64,000 nt of DNA from contig NZ_QEST01000184.1 in NCBI RefSeq assembly GCF_003311645.1, forward strand, positions 1 through 64,000, in the 5' to 3' direction. Both the position numbers and the translations under genes were made by a program. The DNA comes from Streptomyces sp. PT12 (GTDB taxonomy: Bacteria; Actinomycetota; Actinomycetes; Streptomycetales; Streptomycetaceae). The notes beneath the pieces were generated by a model. That model was given only the letters and a program-made list of their open reading frames with translations, had not been told where the DNA came from and did no database searches. Below are positions 1 through 8,886 of the stretch, in pieces; the stretch's first letter is position 1; each line of letters starts with the position of its first letter.

Positions 1-589
1 TCACCTTCAGATGCGCGTCCCCACACGCCTCCCGCACCGCCACGATCTCCTCGAAGACCTGGAGATAGCGGCCCGCGAGGAACGCGCCCCGGTCGATCAC
101 CATGTCGACCTCGTCGGCGCCCGCCGCCACGGCCTCCCTGGTGTCCGCGAGCTTGACCGCGCGCGCCGCGCGCCCGGCGGGGAACGCCGTCGCCACCGAC
201 GCGACCGCGATGCCGCTGCCGCGCAGGGCCTCCTTGGCGACGGCGACCATGTCCGAGTAGACGCAGATCGCCGCGACGTGGGGCGCCGAGCGGTCCGAGG
301 GGTCCGGGCGCATGCCCTTGGCGCACAGCGACCTGACCTTCCCCGGCGTGTCCGCCCCCTCCAACGTCGTCAGATCGATCATCGAAATAGCCAGATCGAT
401 CGCGAACGCCTTCGAAGACGCCTTGATCGAACGCGTCGCCAACCCCGCCGCCCGCGCCTCCAACCCCACCGCGTCCACACCCGGCAGACCATGGAGGAAA
501 CGGCGCAGGGTGGCATCGGACGCGGTGACATCCGCGAGCGGCAGCGCGGGGGCGGCGGATGAGGACGCGGCTGGTGAAGGAGAAGACAT
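1..589 (-). CDS. deoC: Deoxyribose-phosphate aldolase, 3' end cut by window
   Basis: Cytosolic class I aldolase that splits 2-deoxyribose 5-phosphate into glyceraldehyde 3-phosphate and acetaldehyde in deoxynucleoside catabolism. The visible 196 codons read MSSPSPAASS at the start, then conserved DeoC stretches IDLTTLEGADT, ICVYSDMV, VATAFPAG and GADEVDMVIDRGAFL, ending near GDAHLKV. The strand containing the Schiff-base lysine lies beyond the window, so catalytic completeness cannot be checked. The ATG at 589 is preceded by a short purine-poor leader holding a 12-bp palindrome (609-620) that recurs before the PNP gene. It is divergent from the sigma factor gene. Family assignment is firm from the motifs. 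Confidence 0.93.
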   Translation of the reverse strand, partial: MSSPSPAASSSAAPALPLADVTASDATLRRFLHGLPGVDAVGLEARAAGLATRSIKASSKAFAIDLAISMIDLTTLEGADTPGKVRSLCAKGMRPDPSDRSAPHVAAICVYSDMVAVAKEALRGSGIAVASVATAFPAGRAARAVKLADTREAVAAGADEVDMVIDRGAFLAGRYLQVFEEIVAVREACGDAHLKV

Positions 590-608
590 GCTCACCACAT
601 CAGCATAT

Positions 609-620
609 CTACGCGCGTAG
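609..620. promoter_or_regulatory. Perfect 12-bp palindrome, probable operator of deoC
   Basis: CTACGCGCGTAG is its own reverse complement and ends 20 bp upstream of the deoC start. The identical 12-mer sits 25 bp upstream of the purine nucleoside phosphorylase start (9712-9723). I saw no third copy in the window. Sharing between two nucleoside-salvage genes suggests a common repressor. The DeoR-family gene at 11966 is a nearby candidate, but nothing in the sequence proves the pairing. Confidence 0.6.
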
Positions 621-711
621 GCGGGTGTCATCGGGTCCTCGCGAACTCCTCGTGCGAGCGGGGCAACTAAATCGCCACGGATGGTGGTCGGGAGGGTGAG
701 GAGGTGCCCGG

Positions 712-1221
712 ATGAGGACTGAGGAAGCGGAGACGTTCCACGGCTTTGTGCGCAGCCGCTGGGCCGGACTGGTGCGGACGGCCTATCTGCTCACGGGGGA
801 CCGGCACTTGGCGGAGGACGTGGCCCAGACCGCGCTGGCGAAGGCGTATCGCTCCTGGCCGCACGTGATGCGCAGCGACAATCCGGACGCGTATGTGCGC
901 CGGATCCTGGTCAGCTGCCACAAGGACCGGTTCCGCAAGCGCCGCGTTCCCGAGCATCTGATGGATGTGCCGCCCGAGGCGATAGCGGCGCAGGACGACA
1001 TGGCGCGGGCGGACGAGCGGGACCTGCTGGCCGCCGCGCTGGCCCGCCTTCCCCTGCGCCAGCGCGCGGTGGTGGTCCTGCGGTACTGGGAGGACCTGTC
1101 GGAGGCCGAGGTGGCCCAGACCCTCGGCTGCTCGATCGGCACGGTCAAGAGCCAGGCGTCCAAGGCGCTGTCCAAGCTGCGGGCCACCCTCGGCCAGGGC
1201 CGGATCGCCACCGTTTCCTGA
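712..1221 (+). CDS. SigE-family ECF RNA polymerase sigma factor
   Basis: A 169-residue alternative sigma factor. Region 2 occupies roughly residues 5-75 (FVRSRWAGLVRTAYLLTGD, AEDVAQTALAKAYRSW) and region 4 roughly residues 105-160 (RLPLRQRAVVVLRYWEDLSEAEV, GTVKSQASKALSKLR). The length and the 'FVRSRWAGLVRTAYLLTGD' style are those of the actinobacterial SigE-family subgroup. The ATG at 712 follows GAGGAGGTG at good spacing. The gene 95 bp downstream encodes a membrane protein of the kind usually paired with these sigma factors, so a signal-transducing pair is likely. The target regulon cannot be read from the sequence. Confidence 0.92.
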   Translation: MRTEEAETFHGFVRSRWAGLVRTAYLLTGDRHLAEDVAQTALAKAYRSWPHVMRSDNPDAYVRRILVSCHKDRFRKRRVPEHLMDVPPEAIAAQDDMARADERDLLAAALARLPLRQRAVVVLRYWEDLSEAEVAQTLGCSIGTVKSQASKALSKLRATLGQGRIATVS

Positions 1222-1315
1222 GCCACGCCCACCGCTCGTCCGTCGTTGCCGCGCCGCCCGAGACCGCTGCCGCGCCGCCCAACACCGTTCCGAGACAGTG
1301 AGGATGTCAGACGTC

Positions 1316-2269
1316 ATGAGTGAGACCCCCCTGGAAGCGAAGCTCCGCGAGCTGCTGGCCGAGCGGGCGAGAGATGCCGCCCCGGCCGAGGCCCCGGTGG
1401 ACACGATCGTCGATCGCGGGCGCCGGGCCAGGCGCCGAGGCCGTATCGCGCTGAGCGCCGGGGCCGCCGTGCTGGTGGCCGTCCCCAGCGCCGCCATAGC
1501 GGCCCAGGGCGATTGGCTCGCCGACGGCGAGCCCGCCACGGCCGCCGCGCCCGCCGAGCCGGAGGAAGGGCAGGAGCCGGAGGCGTCGAGCGAGCCGCCC
1601 GCCGAGTCCGTGTCCGGGGTGCCGCAGGGGCCTTCCGACCCCGAGCGGCAGTTGTTCGACGGCGTGACCCTCGAGCAGGCCACGGCCTCCCTGGAGAGCT
1701 GCCTCGCCGAGTTCCCGCTCACCGAGCCGCCCGTCTCCGTGCCGGAGGAGGGCTCGGGCGGGTCGGAGTTCATCGAGGGCGAGCCGCTGGACATAGACCT
1801 CTCGGAGCTGCGGATCGTGCTGGCCTGGGTCTCCCAGGGCGACGAGAACAGAGGCTCGGAGCCCATGACCCGGGTCCTCGCGGTCACCTCGGTGCCGGAC
1901 GAGGCCCCGCTCCAGCTGGTGTGCGCGGCCCGTGAGGACGGCGCCGCGAACATGCAGTCGGTCTCCCCCGCCGAGCGCACCCAGCCGGTCGTCCCCGAGA
2001 CCGGCGCGGGCCGCTATCAGGGCCCGCAGGTGGGGGAGTGGACGCTGCCGTTCCGCTGGGCCGACTTCGGCGTCGTCACCTCCGAGGTGGAGCGGGTCAC
2101 CGTGACCTACGCGGGCGAGACGGAGGAGGCCGCGCTCGACGCCGGGTATTACGTCGCGGCGGGCATGGGGGAGCAAGAGGCCGAGGGCGCCCCGGTCGTC
2201 GTGGGCTATGACGCGGACGGCGAGGTGGTCTATGACTCGCGGGAGGACGCGACCCACGGGCGCCGGTGA
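1316..2269 (+). CDS. Single-pass membrane protein paired with the sigma factor
   Basis: A protein of about 317 residues: a short N-terminal cytosolic part (SETPLEAKLRELLAERA), a basic cluster RGRRARRRGR, one hydrophobic segment (roughly residues 44-62, ALSAGAAVLVAVPSAAIAA), an acidic Pro/Glu-rich linker, and an extracytoplasmic domain with two cysteines. No zinc anti-sigma HxxxCxxC motif is visible. Position behind an ECF sigma gene suggests a sensor or anti-sigma role, but that is inference. Starts at 1298 (GTG) and 1304 (ATG) are also in frame. I chose ATG 1316 because GAGG at 1300-1303 lies upstream of it. I do not recognise the outer domain. Confidence 0.75.
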   Translation: MSETPLEAKLRELLAERARDAAPAEAPVDTIVDRGRRARRRGRIALSAGAAVLVAVPSAAIAAQGDWLADGEPATAAAPAEPEEGQEPEASSEPPAESVSGVPQGPSDPERQLFDGVTLEQATASLESCLAEFPLTEPPVSVPEEGSGGSEFIEGEPLDIDLSELRIVLAWVSQGDENRGSEPMTRVLAVTSVPDEAPLQLVCAAREDGAANMQSVSPAERTQPVVPETGAGRYQGPQVGEWTLPFRWADFGVVTSEVERVTVTYAGETEEAALDAGYYVAAGMGEQEAEGAPVVVGYDADGEVVYDSREDATHGRR

Positions 2270-2427
2270 GGCGGCGGACCACCGTTCGGGGGGACGGGCG
2301 GTGGCGCGACCCGCGCCACCGCCCGTGGGACGGCCCGTCGATGACCCCGCGCAGAGTAGCGCTCACGGACGGTAAAGGTCGTCGGGGGCGGCGCGTTCGG
2401 GTGGGTCGTTCCGGCAGAATCGGACCC

Positions 2428-3063
2428 ATGAGTGAGCGCGTGAAGTACGCCGACCGCACCTACCGCTCGGGCTCGGCCATCGTGGGCGGCCTCCTGCTGC
2501 TTGGCCTCGCGGCCTGGCTGGGCGGAGACGCCATCGTGCGGGGCGACGGCCGCGCCCCGGTGACGGCCGTCGCGGCCCTGCTGTTCGTGGGCCCGCTGGT
2601 CACGGCGTTCACCTTCCGCCCCGCGGTGTTCGCGTCGGACGAGCGGCTCCGCGTGCGGAACCCTTTCAGGACGATCACCCTCCCCTGGGCCACCGTCGAC
2701 ACGATCCGCGCCGGATACTCCACGGAGGTGCTGGCCGGGGACGCGAAGTACCAGATGTGGGCGATCCCGGTTTCCCTCCGCGCCCGATCCAAGGCCACCC
2801 GCCACAACGAACGAGCCGCCTCGGGCAAGCCCTCGCGCGTCGGCCTGTTCGGCTTCGGCGGCGGCAGCATCGGCCCCCAGCCTGACGAGGGCCCCCGCAC
2901 GGCCCCCGGTGACGTGGCCGTCGCGGAGCTGCGCGAGCTGGCCGAGCGCCACCGCGACGAGGACTACGCCAAGGGCACGGTCACGGCCCGCTGGAGCTAC
3001 GAGATCCTGGCCCCCCTGGCGGTGGGCGCGGTCGCCCTGGCGATCCTGTGGCTCACCAGCTGA
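2428..3063 (+). CDS. PH-domain membrane protein
   Basis: A 211-residue protein with two N-terminal hydrophobic helices (roughly residues 14-35 and 47-65) and a C-terminal one (IGAVALAILWLTS-like end). The soluble part (FRPAVFASDERLRVRNPFRTITLPWATVDTIRAGYS) has the short beta-strand pattern of bacterial PH-domain proteins common in actinomycetes. The ATG at 2428 was preferred to the longer frame because the upstream part is arginine-rich and low in complexity. The gene lies 158 bp after the sigma partner. No function beyond membrane association can be inferred. Confidence 0.8.
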   Translation: MSERVKYADRTYRSGSAIVGGLLLLGLAAWLGGDAIVRGDGRAPVTAVAALLFVGPLVTAFTFRPAVFASDERLRVRNPFRTITLPWATVDTIRAGYSTEVLAGDAKYQMWAIPVSLRARSKATRHNERAASGKPSRVGLFGFGGGSIGPQPDEGPRTAPGDVAVAELRELAERHRDEDYAKGTVTARWSYEILAPLAVGAVALAILWLTS

Positions 3064-3128
3064 GGCTCGCCCGGCGCGGTAGCCGCCTCATGAACGCCGG
3101 GGCCAAGGCGCGGACGCGTGCCTCGGAG

Positions 3129-3407
3129 ATGTCACCGGCGAGGGCCCCGACCGCCATCTCCGCCCCTGCTCAAGCAGGTCGGAAGACGACCGTCATGGTC
3201 GAGGACGACCTCGCGCTGGTCAAGGAGGCCGCGGCGAGGGAGGGGCGGCCCGAGTCGGAGTACTTCCGTGAGGCGTTCCACCTCGTGGCCCTCCGCACCC
3301 GGCGCTGGGGCGAGGACTGGGACATCCCCGAGCTCGACTTCGGCCATCCGGTCACCGCCGAGGAGATCGATCGGGCTGTGAAGGACGGCGTGGCGGGCGC
3401 GGAGTGA
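3129..3407 (+). CDS. VapB-like antitoxin of a VapBC pair
   Basis: The C-terminal 75 residues (RKTTVMVEDDLALVKEAA, RPESEYFREAFHLVALRTRRWGEDWDIP) have the basic strand plus two-helix pattern of ribbon-helix-helix antitoxins followed by a toxin-binding tail. The N-terminal part before RKTTV is unusual, and the true start is unclear: ATG 3090, ATG 3129 and ATG 3195 are all in frame and none has a convincing ribosome-binding site. The stop overlaps the toxin start by 4 nt (GTGA), the usual toxin-antitoxin arrangement. The partner toxin is frameshifted, so this antitoxin may be an orphan in practice. Confidence 0.6.
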   Translation: MSPARAPTAISAPAQAGRKTTVMVEDDLALVKEAAAREGRPESEYFREAFHLVALRTRRWGEDWDIPELDFGHPVTAEEIDRAVKDGVAGAE

Positions 3408-3840
3408 TCGTCATCGGGGACACCTCAGGGCTGGTCGCCGCCCTCACCACCTCGGACCGCGAGCACAAGACCGCGCGCACGGCCCTGCGCGACGCCGCGC
3501 TCACCGTTGTCTCGCCCCTGGTGATCCTGGAGATCGAGCACATCACCCCCCCCGCGCCGTCGACCGCCGCGCGGCGCATGCGGTCAACGACCGGCTCCTC
3601 GGGCAGGAGCGCACCGGGCGCGTGGCCGTTCCCGAGGTGTCGGCGGGCACCCTGCGCAGGGCGCGCGCCGTGCAGAATCGCTACGCGGCGCTACGGCTCG
3701 ACCTGACGGACGCGGTGAACGTCGTCCTGGCCGAGCAGTACGACACCGAGACGGTGCTGACCCTCGACCGCCGTGACTTCGGGGCCTTCACCCCCCTCAC
3801 TGGCCGTCACGCCTTTCGGCTCCTGCCCGACGTCCTGTGA
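3404..3840 (+). pseudogene. PIN-domain toxin (VapC-like), frameshifted at a C8 run
   Basis: The GTG at 3404 opens MIVIGDTSGLVAALTTSDREH, with the N-terminal Asp of the PIN ribonuclease active site, and continues to VVSPLVILEIEHIT. Reading then falls out of frame at a run of eight C at 3546-3553. In the frame that resumes just after the run the protein continues RAVDRRAAHAVNDRLL to LDLTDAVNVVLAEQYDTETVLTLDRRDFGAF, holding the distal acidic residues, and ends at 3840. One extra C or two fewer would restore about 145 residues. This is either a real mutation, a slippery and possibly phase-variable run, or a sequencing error; the sequence alone cannot decide. The downstream 3841-3977 shows no supportable gene. 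Confidence 0.75.
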
Positions 3841-3977
3841 CTCCCGTCGCCGGGGCGCAGGACGCGGCGCAGCCCGGACCTAGGGGGTGACTTGGCGGTG
3901 GACGAGCGCGCACACGGCAGCGCCGAATGTGGTGTCATCGACGAAGCGCAACGGCGCGTCCCGGTCGTGCGGCCCGC

Positions 3978-4408
3978 TCAGCAGGGGAATCCGGCGCCGG
4001 GGCCGTGGCGCAGCAGCGTGACCGACTCGACGAGGCCCGTGCGCTCCAGCTGCCCCAGCACCTCCTCGAAGTCTCAGGTGGCGAGACGCGCTCATCGGCG
4101 ATCTGCTGCACACATGAATAGACCACGCGCTCATCGAGGCTGATCAGATCGAGTACGAACTCGTCGGGACTCTTGGCCTCGATTCCCCATGGGGCGAGGG
4201 ATTCGGCGGGAAAGTCCTTCAGGTGCGACGTCACGATCACCTGGGCGCCCGCCTCGATCGCCGCCGCCATCACATGCCTGTCATCCGGATCGGGCAGGGT
4301 CAATCCCGTGCGAAGAGGCTCGTGGTCCCGGACCAGGCAGTCGCGCACCGCCGCGATCATCAGCTTGCGGAGGCGTTCCCGCTTGGCCTCCGCGATGCCC
4401 TGATTCAC
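3978..4408 (-). pseudogene. PIN-domain protein remnant, N-terminus lost and frameshifted
   Basis: From the GTG at 4408 the frame reads VNQGIAEAKRERLRKLM, LPDPDDRHVMAAAIEAGAQVIVTSHLKDFP and PDEFVLDLI, which is the C-terminal two thirds of a PIN-family ribonuclease (the PDPDDRHV and T-x-x-LKDFP motifs carry acidic and Ser/Thr active-site positions). The N-terminal strand with the first catalytic Asp is missing. At about 4074 reading shifts, and the expected tail TFEEVLGQLERTGLVESVTLL lies in another frame, ending at a stop at 3978. The missing front end and the shift make it a pseudogene. Confidence 0.7.
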
Positions 4409-4487
4409 GCGCGGCGAGGCGGGCCCGCCGACGGCCGCCGTTTCGTCGGCCTTCGGCCGGGGGCGGGGGCCGGGGCCGGGGGGCAGG

Positions 4488-4871
4488 TCAGGCCGCGTGC
4501 TGGTACGCCGGGTAGGTGATATAGCCCGCGTCGCCGCCCTGGCAGTACGTCGCCTCGTCGAGCGGGGCGATCGGCGCCCCGGTGCGGAGGCGCTCGACCA
4601 GGTCGGGGTTGGCGATGAACGCCCGCCCGAAGCTGATCAGGTCGGCGCCGAGCCCGAGCCAGTGGTCCGCGTCGGCGCGCGTGGTCTGCTTGGGGCCCAT
4701 CGGGACCGTGGGGTTGACGATCAACGTTCCCGGCCACGCCCGGCGCAGCGCCACCAGCGGCTCCTCGGGGAGCGTCGCCTCCAGGTGCACATACGCGAGG
4801 TCCAGCCGCGCCAGCTCGCCGAGCAGCGCGGCGTACAGCTCGGGAACGTCCCGCCTGGCGACAGCCTGATC
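4488..4871 (-). pseudogene. Old-yellow-enzyme (NADH:flavin oxidoreductase) C-terminal remnant
   Basis: Reads RRDVPELYAALLGELARLDLAYVHL, then GTLIVNPTVP, DLISFGRAFIANPDLVERL and TYCQGGDAGYITYPAY at the C-terminus, the typical end of alkene reductases of the OYE family (FGRxFIANPDLV contacts the FMN phosphate). About 240 N-terminal residues, including the rest of the TIM barrel, are absent. The remnant begins next to the tail of the aldo/keto reductase pseudogene, so a deletion joined the two. It cannot encode a working flavoenzyme. Reading between 4409 and 4487 shows only GC-rich filler. Confidence 0.75.
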
Positions 4872-4909
4872 CCCCGCGCCTACCGCGACCGGCTGGCGGC
4901 CCTCGCGCC

Positions 4910-5990
4910 TCAGGAGCGCGTGGGGTCAGCCGCAAGCGGCGGGTAGACGTGGGTGCGCTCGCCGTTCACCGTCGCGCCCGCGTACGTGAGCATCGCGCCC
5001 ACCTGCTCGTTCAGGGCGCGGGGTAGTTGAGCGTCGGCGCGGACACGTCGTTCAACCACGCCTCCTGCTTGGGCGCGAGTGTCACCTCCAACGCCGCGAG
5101 GTTCGCCTCGATGTGCGCAAGGCGATGTGCGCAAGGTGATGTGCGCAAGGCGCCGGGCGCCGGGCGCCGACCAGCGTCGAGGTCACCCTGGGCGCGTGCG
5201 CAGCCACGCGAGCGCCACCGCGGCCGAGCTGGTGCCGATCTCATCGGCGACCGCCGCCACCGCCTCGATCACCACGAACTCCTCCTCGCTCGGCGTCCCC
5301 ACCACCGCCGAACGTGCCGTGTCCACCGGGGCGTCGCCGCGCCGGTACGCGCCCGACAGGAAGCCGTTCCGCAGCGGGCTCCACGGCAGCACGCCCATCC
5401 CGGCGTCGCCGCGCGAGCGGCATCAGCTCGCCCTCCACCGTCCGCGCGAGCAGCGAGTACTCGACCTGCAACGCCGTCACCGGGTCCAGCCGCGCAGCAG
5501 CGCGGTCGTGTGGGCCTGCGCCGTGAACCAGCCCGGCGTGTTCGAGAAGTCCACGTAACGGTGCGCAGCGTCTCCTCGACCGGCGTCGCGCGATCGTGGT
5601 TGTGCAGCCAGTAGAGGTCGATGTGGTCGGCGCGCAGGCGGCGCAGGGAGTCGTGGAGCTGGCCGATGATCGCCTTGCGGCTCGCACCGCCGCCGTTGGG
5701 GGCGCCCAGGTGCAGATCGCCGGAGAACTTGGTGGCCAGCACGATGCGGTCGCGCAGCCCTCGGCGGGCGGCGAGGTAGTCGTCGATGATCTTCTCCGAG
5801 TGGCCGTTGGTGTAGAAGCTGGCGGTGTCGACGAAGTCCCCGCCGCGGTCCAGACAGGTGTCGAGAATCCGCTCGGACTCCTCGACGCTCGCGCTGACCC
5901 CCTCGCCGCCGCCGAAGGTCATCGCGCCCAGGCAGAACGGGCTGACGACCAGGCCGGAGCGCCGAGGCTGACATAGGAATCGAGTGCCAC
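4910..5990 (-). pseudogene. Aldo/keto reductase pseudogene with many frameshifts
   Basis: GTG 5990 follows GGAGG and starts VALDSYVSLG. The expected continuation SGLVVSPFCLGAMTFGGGEG is in a different frame (missing nucleotide near 5964). Further recognisable blocks are DTASFYTNGHSEKIIDDYL, DHIDLYWLHNHD, SNTPGW, ALQVEYSLLARTVEGELMPL, MGVLPWSPLRNGFLSG, SSAAVALAWLRTRPG, HIEANLAALEVTL and LNEQVGAMLTYAGATV, spread over all three minus-strand frames. I count at least five shifts. Short direct repeats (gatgtgcgcaaggc-like) lie near 5120-5150. An NADPH-dependent reductase of the AKR superfamily is the clear ancestor; the gene is now dead unless this stretch is badly sequenced. Confidence 0.85.
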
Positions 5991-6094
5991 GGAAGTACCT
6001 CCGATGACTGCTGTGGCGGTGACCGACTCCTCGATTCTCCGTTTCGACCTGCGACAACGTGAGAACGACCCTGGCGGGTCCTTGCACGATCCTG

Positions 6095-6856
6095 TCAACG
6101 CGGGCGCGGGCGCGGGCGCAGACGTGGCGCGGGGCCCGCGGTGAGGCGCGCGGTCGCGAACGCGTTCGGCTCGGGGCCCGCCTCGGCCAGCACCGCGCCC
6201 GTCGCGTCGAACACGGCGGAGCGCCCCGCGGTCTCCGCGTAGCCGCCGCCCGTCGGGCCCGCGAAGCTCGCGATGGCCACCGGTGTGCCGTGCGCCGCCG
6301 CCACGCGCCGAGCGCGTCCGGCGTGCACACGCGCCTCATCGGCGGCGTGCACGATGCCCGCCACATAGGCGTCGATGCCCAACGCGGCGGTATCGGCGGC
6401 GTGTTGGGGAACGCCGGTGTCCTTGCAGACCGCGAGGCCGAGCCGCCAGCCATCCACCTCGTACACGCCGGGCGTGTGCCCCGGCGCGAACCGTTCCGCC
6501 TCCGCGCCCCCCAGCCACATCTTCCGGTACACGACGGCCGCGCCCTCGCCGTTCACCGCGAGCACCCCGATGTGCGCGGCGCCGCCCTCCCCGGCGACGG
6601 GCGCCCCCACCAGGGCCGTCGCCCCCGTCTCGGCGCACGCCGCCACGAGCGGGCCCAGCCGCGCGTCGCCGACGCCGACGACCTCGGCGGCCAGCTCGTA
6701 CCCGGTCAACGACAGCTCGGGAAACACCACGACACGCGCCCCGGCGGCCTCCCGCACCACCCGCGCGTGCGCCCCGGCGTTCCACGCCACGTCGAGCGCC
6801 CGGCAGAAGGGCTGCGCGACGGCGAGGACCAGCGGTGCGGAGGCGTTCTCGGCCAT
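6095..6856 (-). CDS. Carbon-nitrogen hydrolase (nitrilase superfamily)
   Basis: A 253-residue cytosolic amidase/nitrilase-fold protein. The catalytic triad positions are visible: Glu in VVFPELSLTGYE, Lys in VYRKMWL and Cys in GLAVCKDTG. The ATG at 6856 (MAENASAPL) was chosen over a longer arginine-rich extension. The C-terminus ends in an odd RLRPRPRPR tail. The substrate is unknown; such enzymes cleave small amides or carbamoyl compounds. It lies upstream of the AKR pseudogene and 271 bp from the phosphohexomutase. The gap 6857-7127 shows no gene or clear signal. Confidence 0.88.
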   Translation of the reverse strand: MAENASAPLVLAVAQPFCRALDVAWNAGAHARVVREAAGARVVVFPELSLTGYELAAEVVGVGDARLGPLVAACAETGATALVGAPVAGEGGAAHIGVLAVNGEGAAVVYRKMWLGGAEAERFAPGHTPGVYEVDGWRLGLAVCKDTGVPQHAADTAALGIDAYVAGIVHAADEARVHAGRARRVAAAHGTPVAIASFAGPTGGGYAETAGRSAVFDATGAVLAEAGPEPNAFATARLTAGPAPRLRPRPRPR

Positions 6857-7127
6857 GGCGCCACGGTACGCACTCCTGCGTAGCCGAGGCGTGGAAAGTG
6901 GGTTTCGGGGGCCGGGCTCACCAAGAATGCGGGGCGTTCGGTATCGCCATCGAGGCGCGTGGCGCCCGCGGCGCCCGCGGCGGCGAGCGCGGCACTTCGG
7001 CACCTCCCCCCGTAGGTGCCCATCCCTGACCCGCACCCACCGCGAGACAAGCCACCGCGGCAGGCGGCGAACACCACCGGATCCTCCGTAGCCGCCGTTC
7101 CATGGCCGCCGTTGCGCGGACGGGCCC

Positions 7128-8798
7128 TCAGCCCACCACCGCCGCCAAGTCCCCCCGCAACGCCCCGAGCACCCCCGCCGCCGCCTCCCGCACCGCGGAA
7201 AGGGACGCCCGGTCGGCGACCGGGAGCACCACCTCCAGGTAGCACTTCAGCTTCGGCTCCGTCCCACTCGGCCGGACGATCACCCGCGCCGAGCGCACAC
7301 CCCCGCCGCCCGCCAGGGCATACCGCAGCCCATCCGTCGGCGGCAGCCCGGACGCGCCGTCCGACAGGTCCTCGACCGACGTCACCGCGAGCCCCCCCAA
7401 CGCCCGCGGCGGCGCCTCGCGCAGCCTCCGCATCGCCGCCGCGATCAGCGAGAGATCCGTCACCCGCACCGACAGCTGATCGGTCGCGTGCAGCCCGTGC
7501 GCGAGCGCCAGATCGTCCAGCACATCGGTCAACGAGCGTTCCTCCGCCTGTAGTTCGGCCGCAAGCTCGGCCACGGCGAGCGCCGCGGTGATGCCGTCCT
7601 TGTCCCGCACGCCGCCCGGGTCCACGCAGTACCCGAGCGCCTCCTCATACCCGAACACCAGCCCCGGCACCTTGGCCAGCCACTTGAAGCCCGTCAGGGT
7701 CTCCTCGAACGGCAGCCCCGCCGTTTCCGCGATGCGCCCCACGAGCGACGACGACACGATCGACGCCGCAAGCGTGCCCCGCGCGCCCTTGGCCACCATG
7801 TGCGTCGCCAGCAGCGCGCCCAGCTCGTCCCCGCGCAGCATGCGCCAGCCGCCCTCGGCCCCCGCGTCGGGAACGCCCACCGCGCACCGGTCCGCGTCGG
7901 GGTCGTTGGCGATCACCAGGTCGGGGCGCGTCGCGCGGGCCGTGGCGAACGCCAGGTCCATCGCGCCGGGCTCCTCCGGATTGGGAAACGCCACGGTCGG
8001 GAAGTCGGGGTCGGGCAGCGCCTGGGGGGCCACCTCGACCGGCACAGGGAACCCGGCCCGCCGGAACGCCGCCCCGAGCACCGAGCCGCCCACCCCGTGC
8101 AGCGGCGTGTACACGACCGAGACCGAACGGGCCGAGCCCACCCGCAGCGCCGCGTCCGTCCGCGCCAGATACGCCTCGACGACCTCGTCGCCCAGCACCC
8201 GCCAGCCCTCGTCGGGCCGCGCCACCTCGGCGAGCGGACCGACCGCCGCGATGCGCGCCGCGATGTCCGCGTCCGTGGGGGGAACGATCTGGCTGCCGTC
8301 GCCCAGATAGACCTTGTAGCCGTTGTCCCGCGGGGGGTTGTGGCTCGCCGTCACCATCACGCCCGCGACCGCGCCCAGGTGGCGGATCGCGAACGCCAGC
8401 ACCGGCGTCGGCAGCGGCCGCGGCAGCAGCGCCGCGCGCAGCCCCGCGCCCGTGACCACCGCCGCGGTGTCCCGCGCGAAGACATCGCTGCGGTGCCGCG
8501 CGTCGTACCCGATGACCACAAGCCCAGGCCCGGAGCCCTCGGCCCGCCCGGCCAGATACGCGGCGAGTCCGGCGGCCGCTCGGATGACGACCGTTCGGTT
8601 CATGCGCATCGGCCCCGCGCCCATCTCGCCGCGCAGCCCGGCCGTGCCGAACTGGAGCGTTCCCGAGAAACGCGACGCGAGCCCGGCCAGGTCGCCGCGT
8701 TCGAGCAGCCCGTTCAGCTCCTCGCGGGTCTCGGGGTCGGGGTCCTCCGCGAGCCAGGCCCGCGCACGCGCGAACAGGTCGTCACCGTTGTCACCCAT
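7128..8798 (-). CDS. Phospho-sugar mutase (phosphomannomutase/phosphoglucomutase family)
   Basis: A 556-residue alpha-D-phosphohexomutase. The phosphoserine loop MVTASHNPPRDNGYK, the metal loop NDPDADRCAV, the sugar-binding GYEEALG and the phosphate-binding RPSGTEPK are all intact and in order. In this neighbourhood (PNP, deoC) the enzyme probably isomerises pentose or hexose 1-phosphates from nucleoside breakdown, which is inference from context. ATG 8798 has GGGAG upstream; GTG 8825 is an in-frame alternative. It lies 88 bp downstream of PNP on the same strand and is probably cotranscribed. Confidence 0.93.
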   Translation of the reverse strand: MGDNGDDLFARARAWLAEDPDPETREELNGLLERGDLAGLASRFSGTLQFGTAGLRGEMGAGPMRMNRTVVIRAAAGLAAYLAGRAEGSGPGLVVIGYDARHRSDVFARDTAAVVTGAGLRAALLPRPLPTPVLAFAIRHLGAVAGVMVTASHNPPRDNGYKVYLGDGSQIVPPTDADIAARIAAVGPLAEVARPDEGWRVLGDEVVEAYLARTDAALRVGSARSVSVVYTPLHGVGGSVLGAAFRRAGFPVPVEVAPQALPDPDFPTVAFPNPEEPGAMDLAFATARATRPDLVIANDPDADRCAVGVPDAGAEGGWRMLRGDELGALLATHMVAKGARGTLAASIVSSSLVGRIAETAGLPFEETLTGFKWLAKVPGLVFGYEEALGYCVDPGGVRDKDGITAALAVAELAAELQAEERSLTDVLDDLALAHGLHATDQLSVRVTDLSLIAAAMRRLREAPPRALGGLAVTSVEDLSDGASGLPPTDGLRYALAGGGGVRSARVIVRPSGTEPKLKCYLEVVLPVADRASLSAVREAAAGVLGALRGDLAAVVG

Positions 8799-8886
8799 CG
8801 CCGCCCCGCTCTCCCTCGTCGTCACCTGTCACCGCCGCCGTCAACCGCCACCGCCGCAACCCGCGTTGAACGATCCCATCACGCCG

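Noticed and set aside
3841-3977. Coding remnant reading RFVDDTTFGAAVCALVHRQV on the minus strand
   Set aside because: Looks protein-like but has no start, no recognised family and sits beyond the stop of the PIN remnant. Too little to call.
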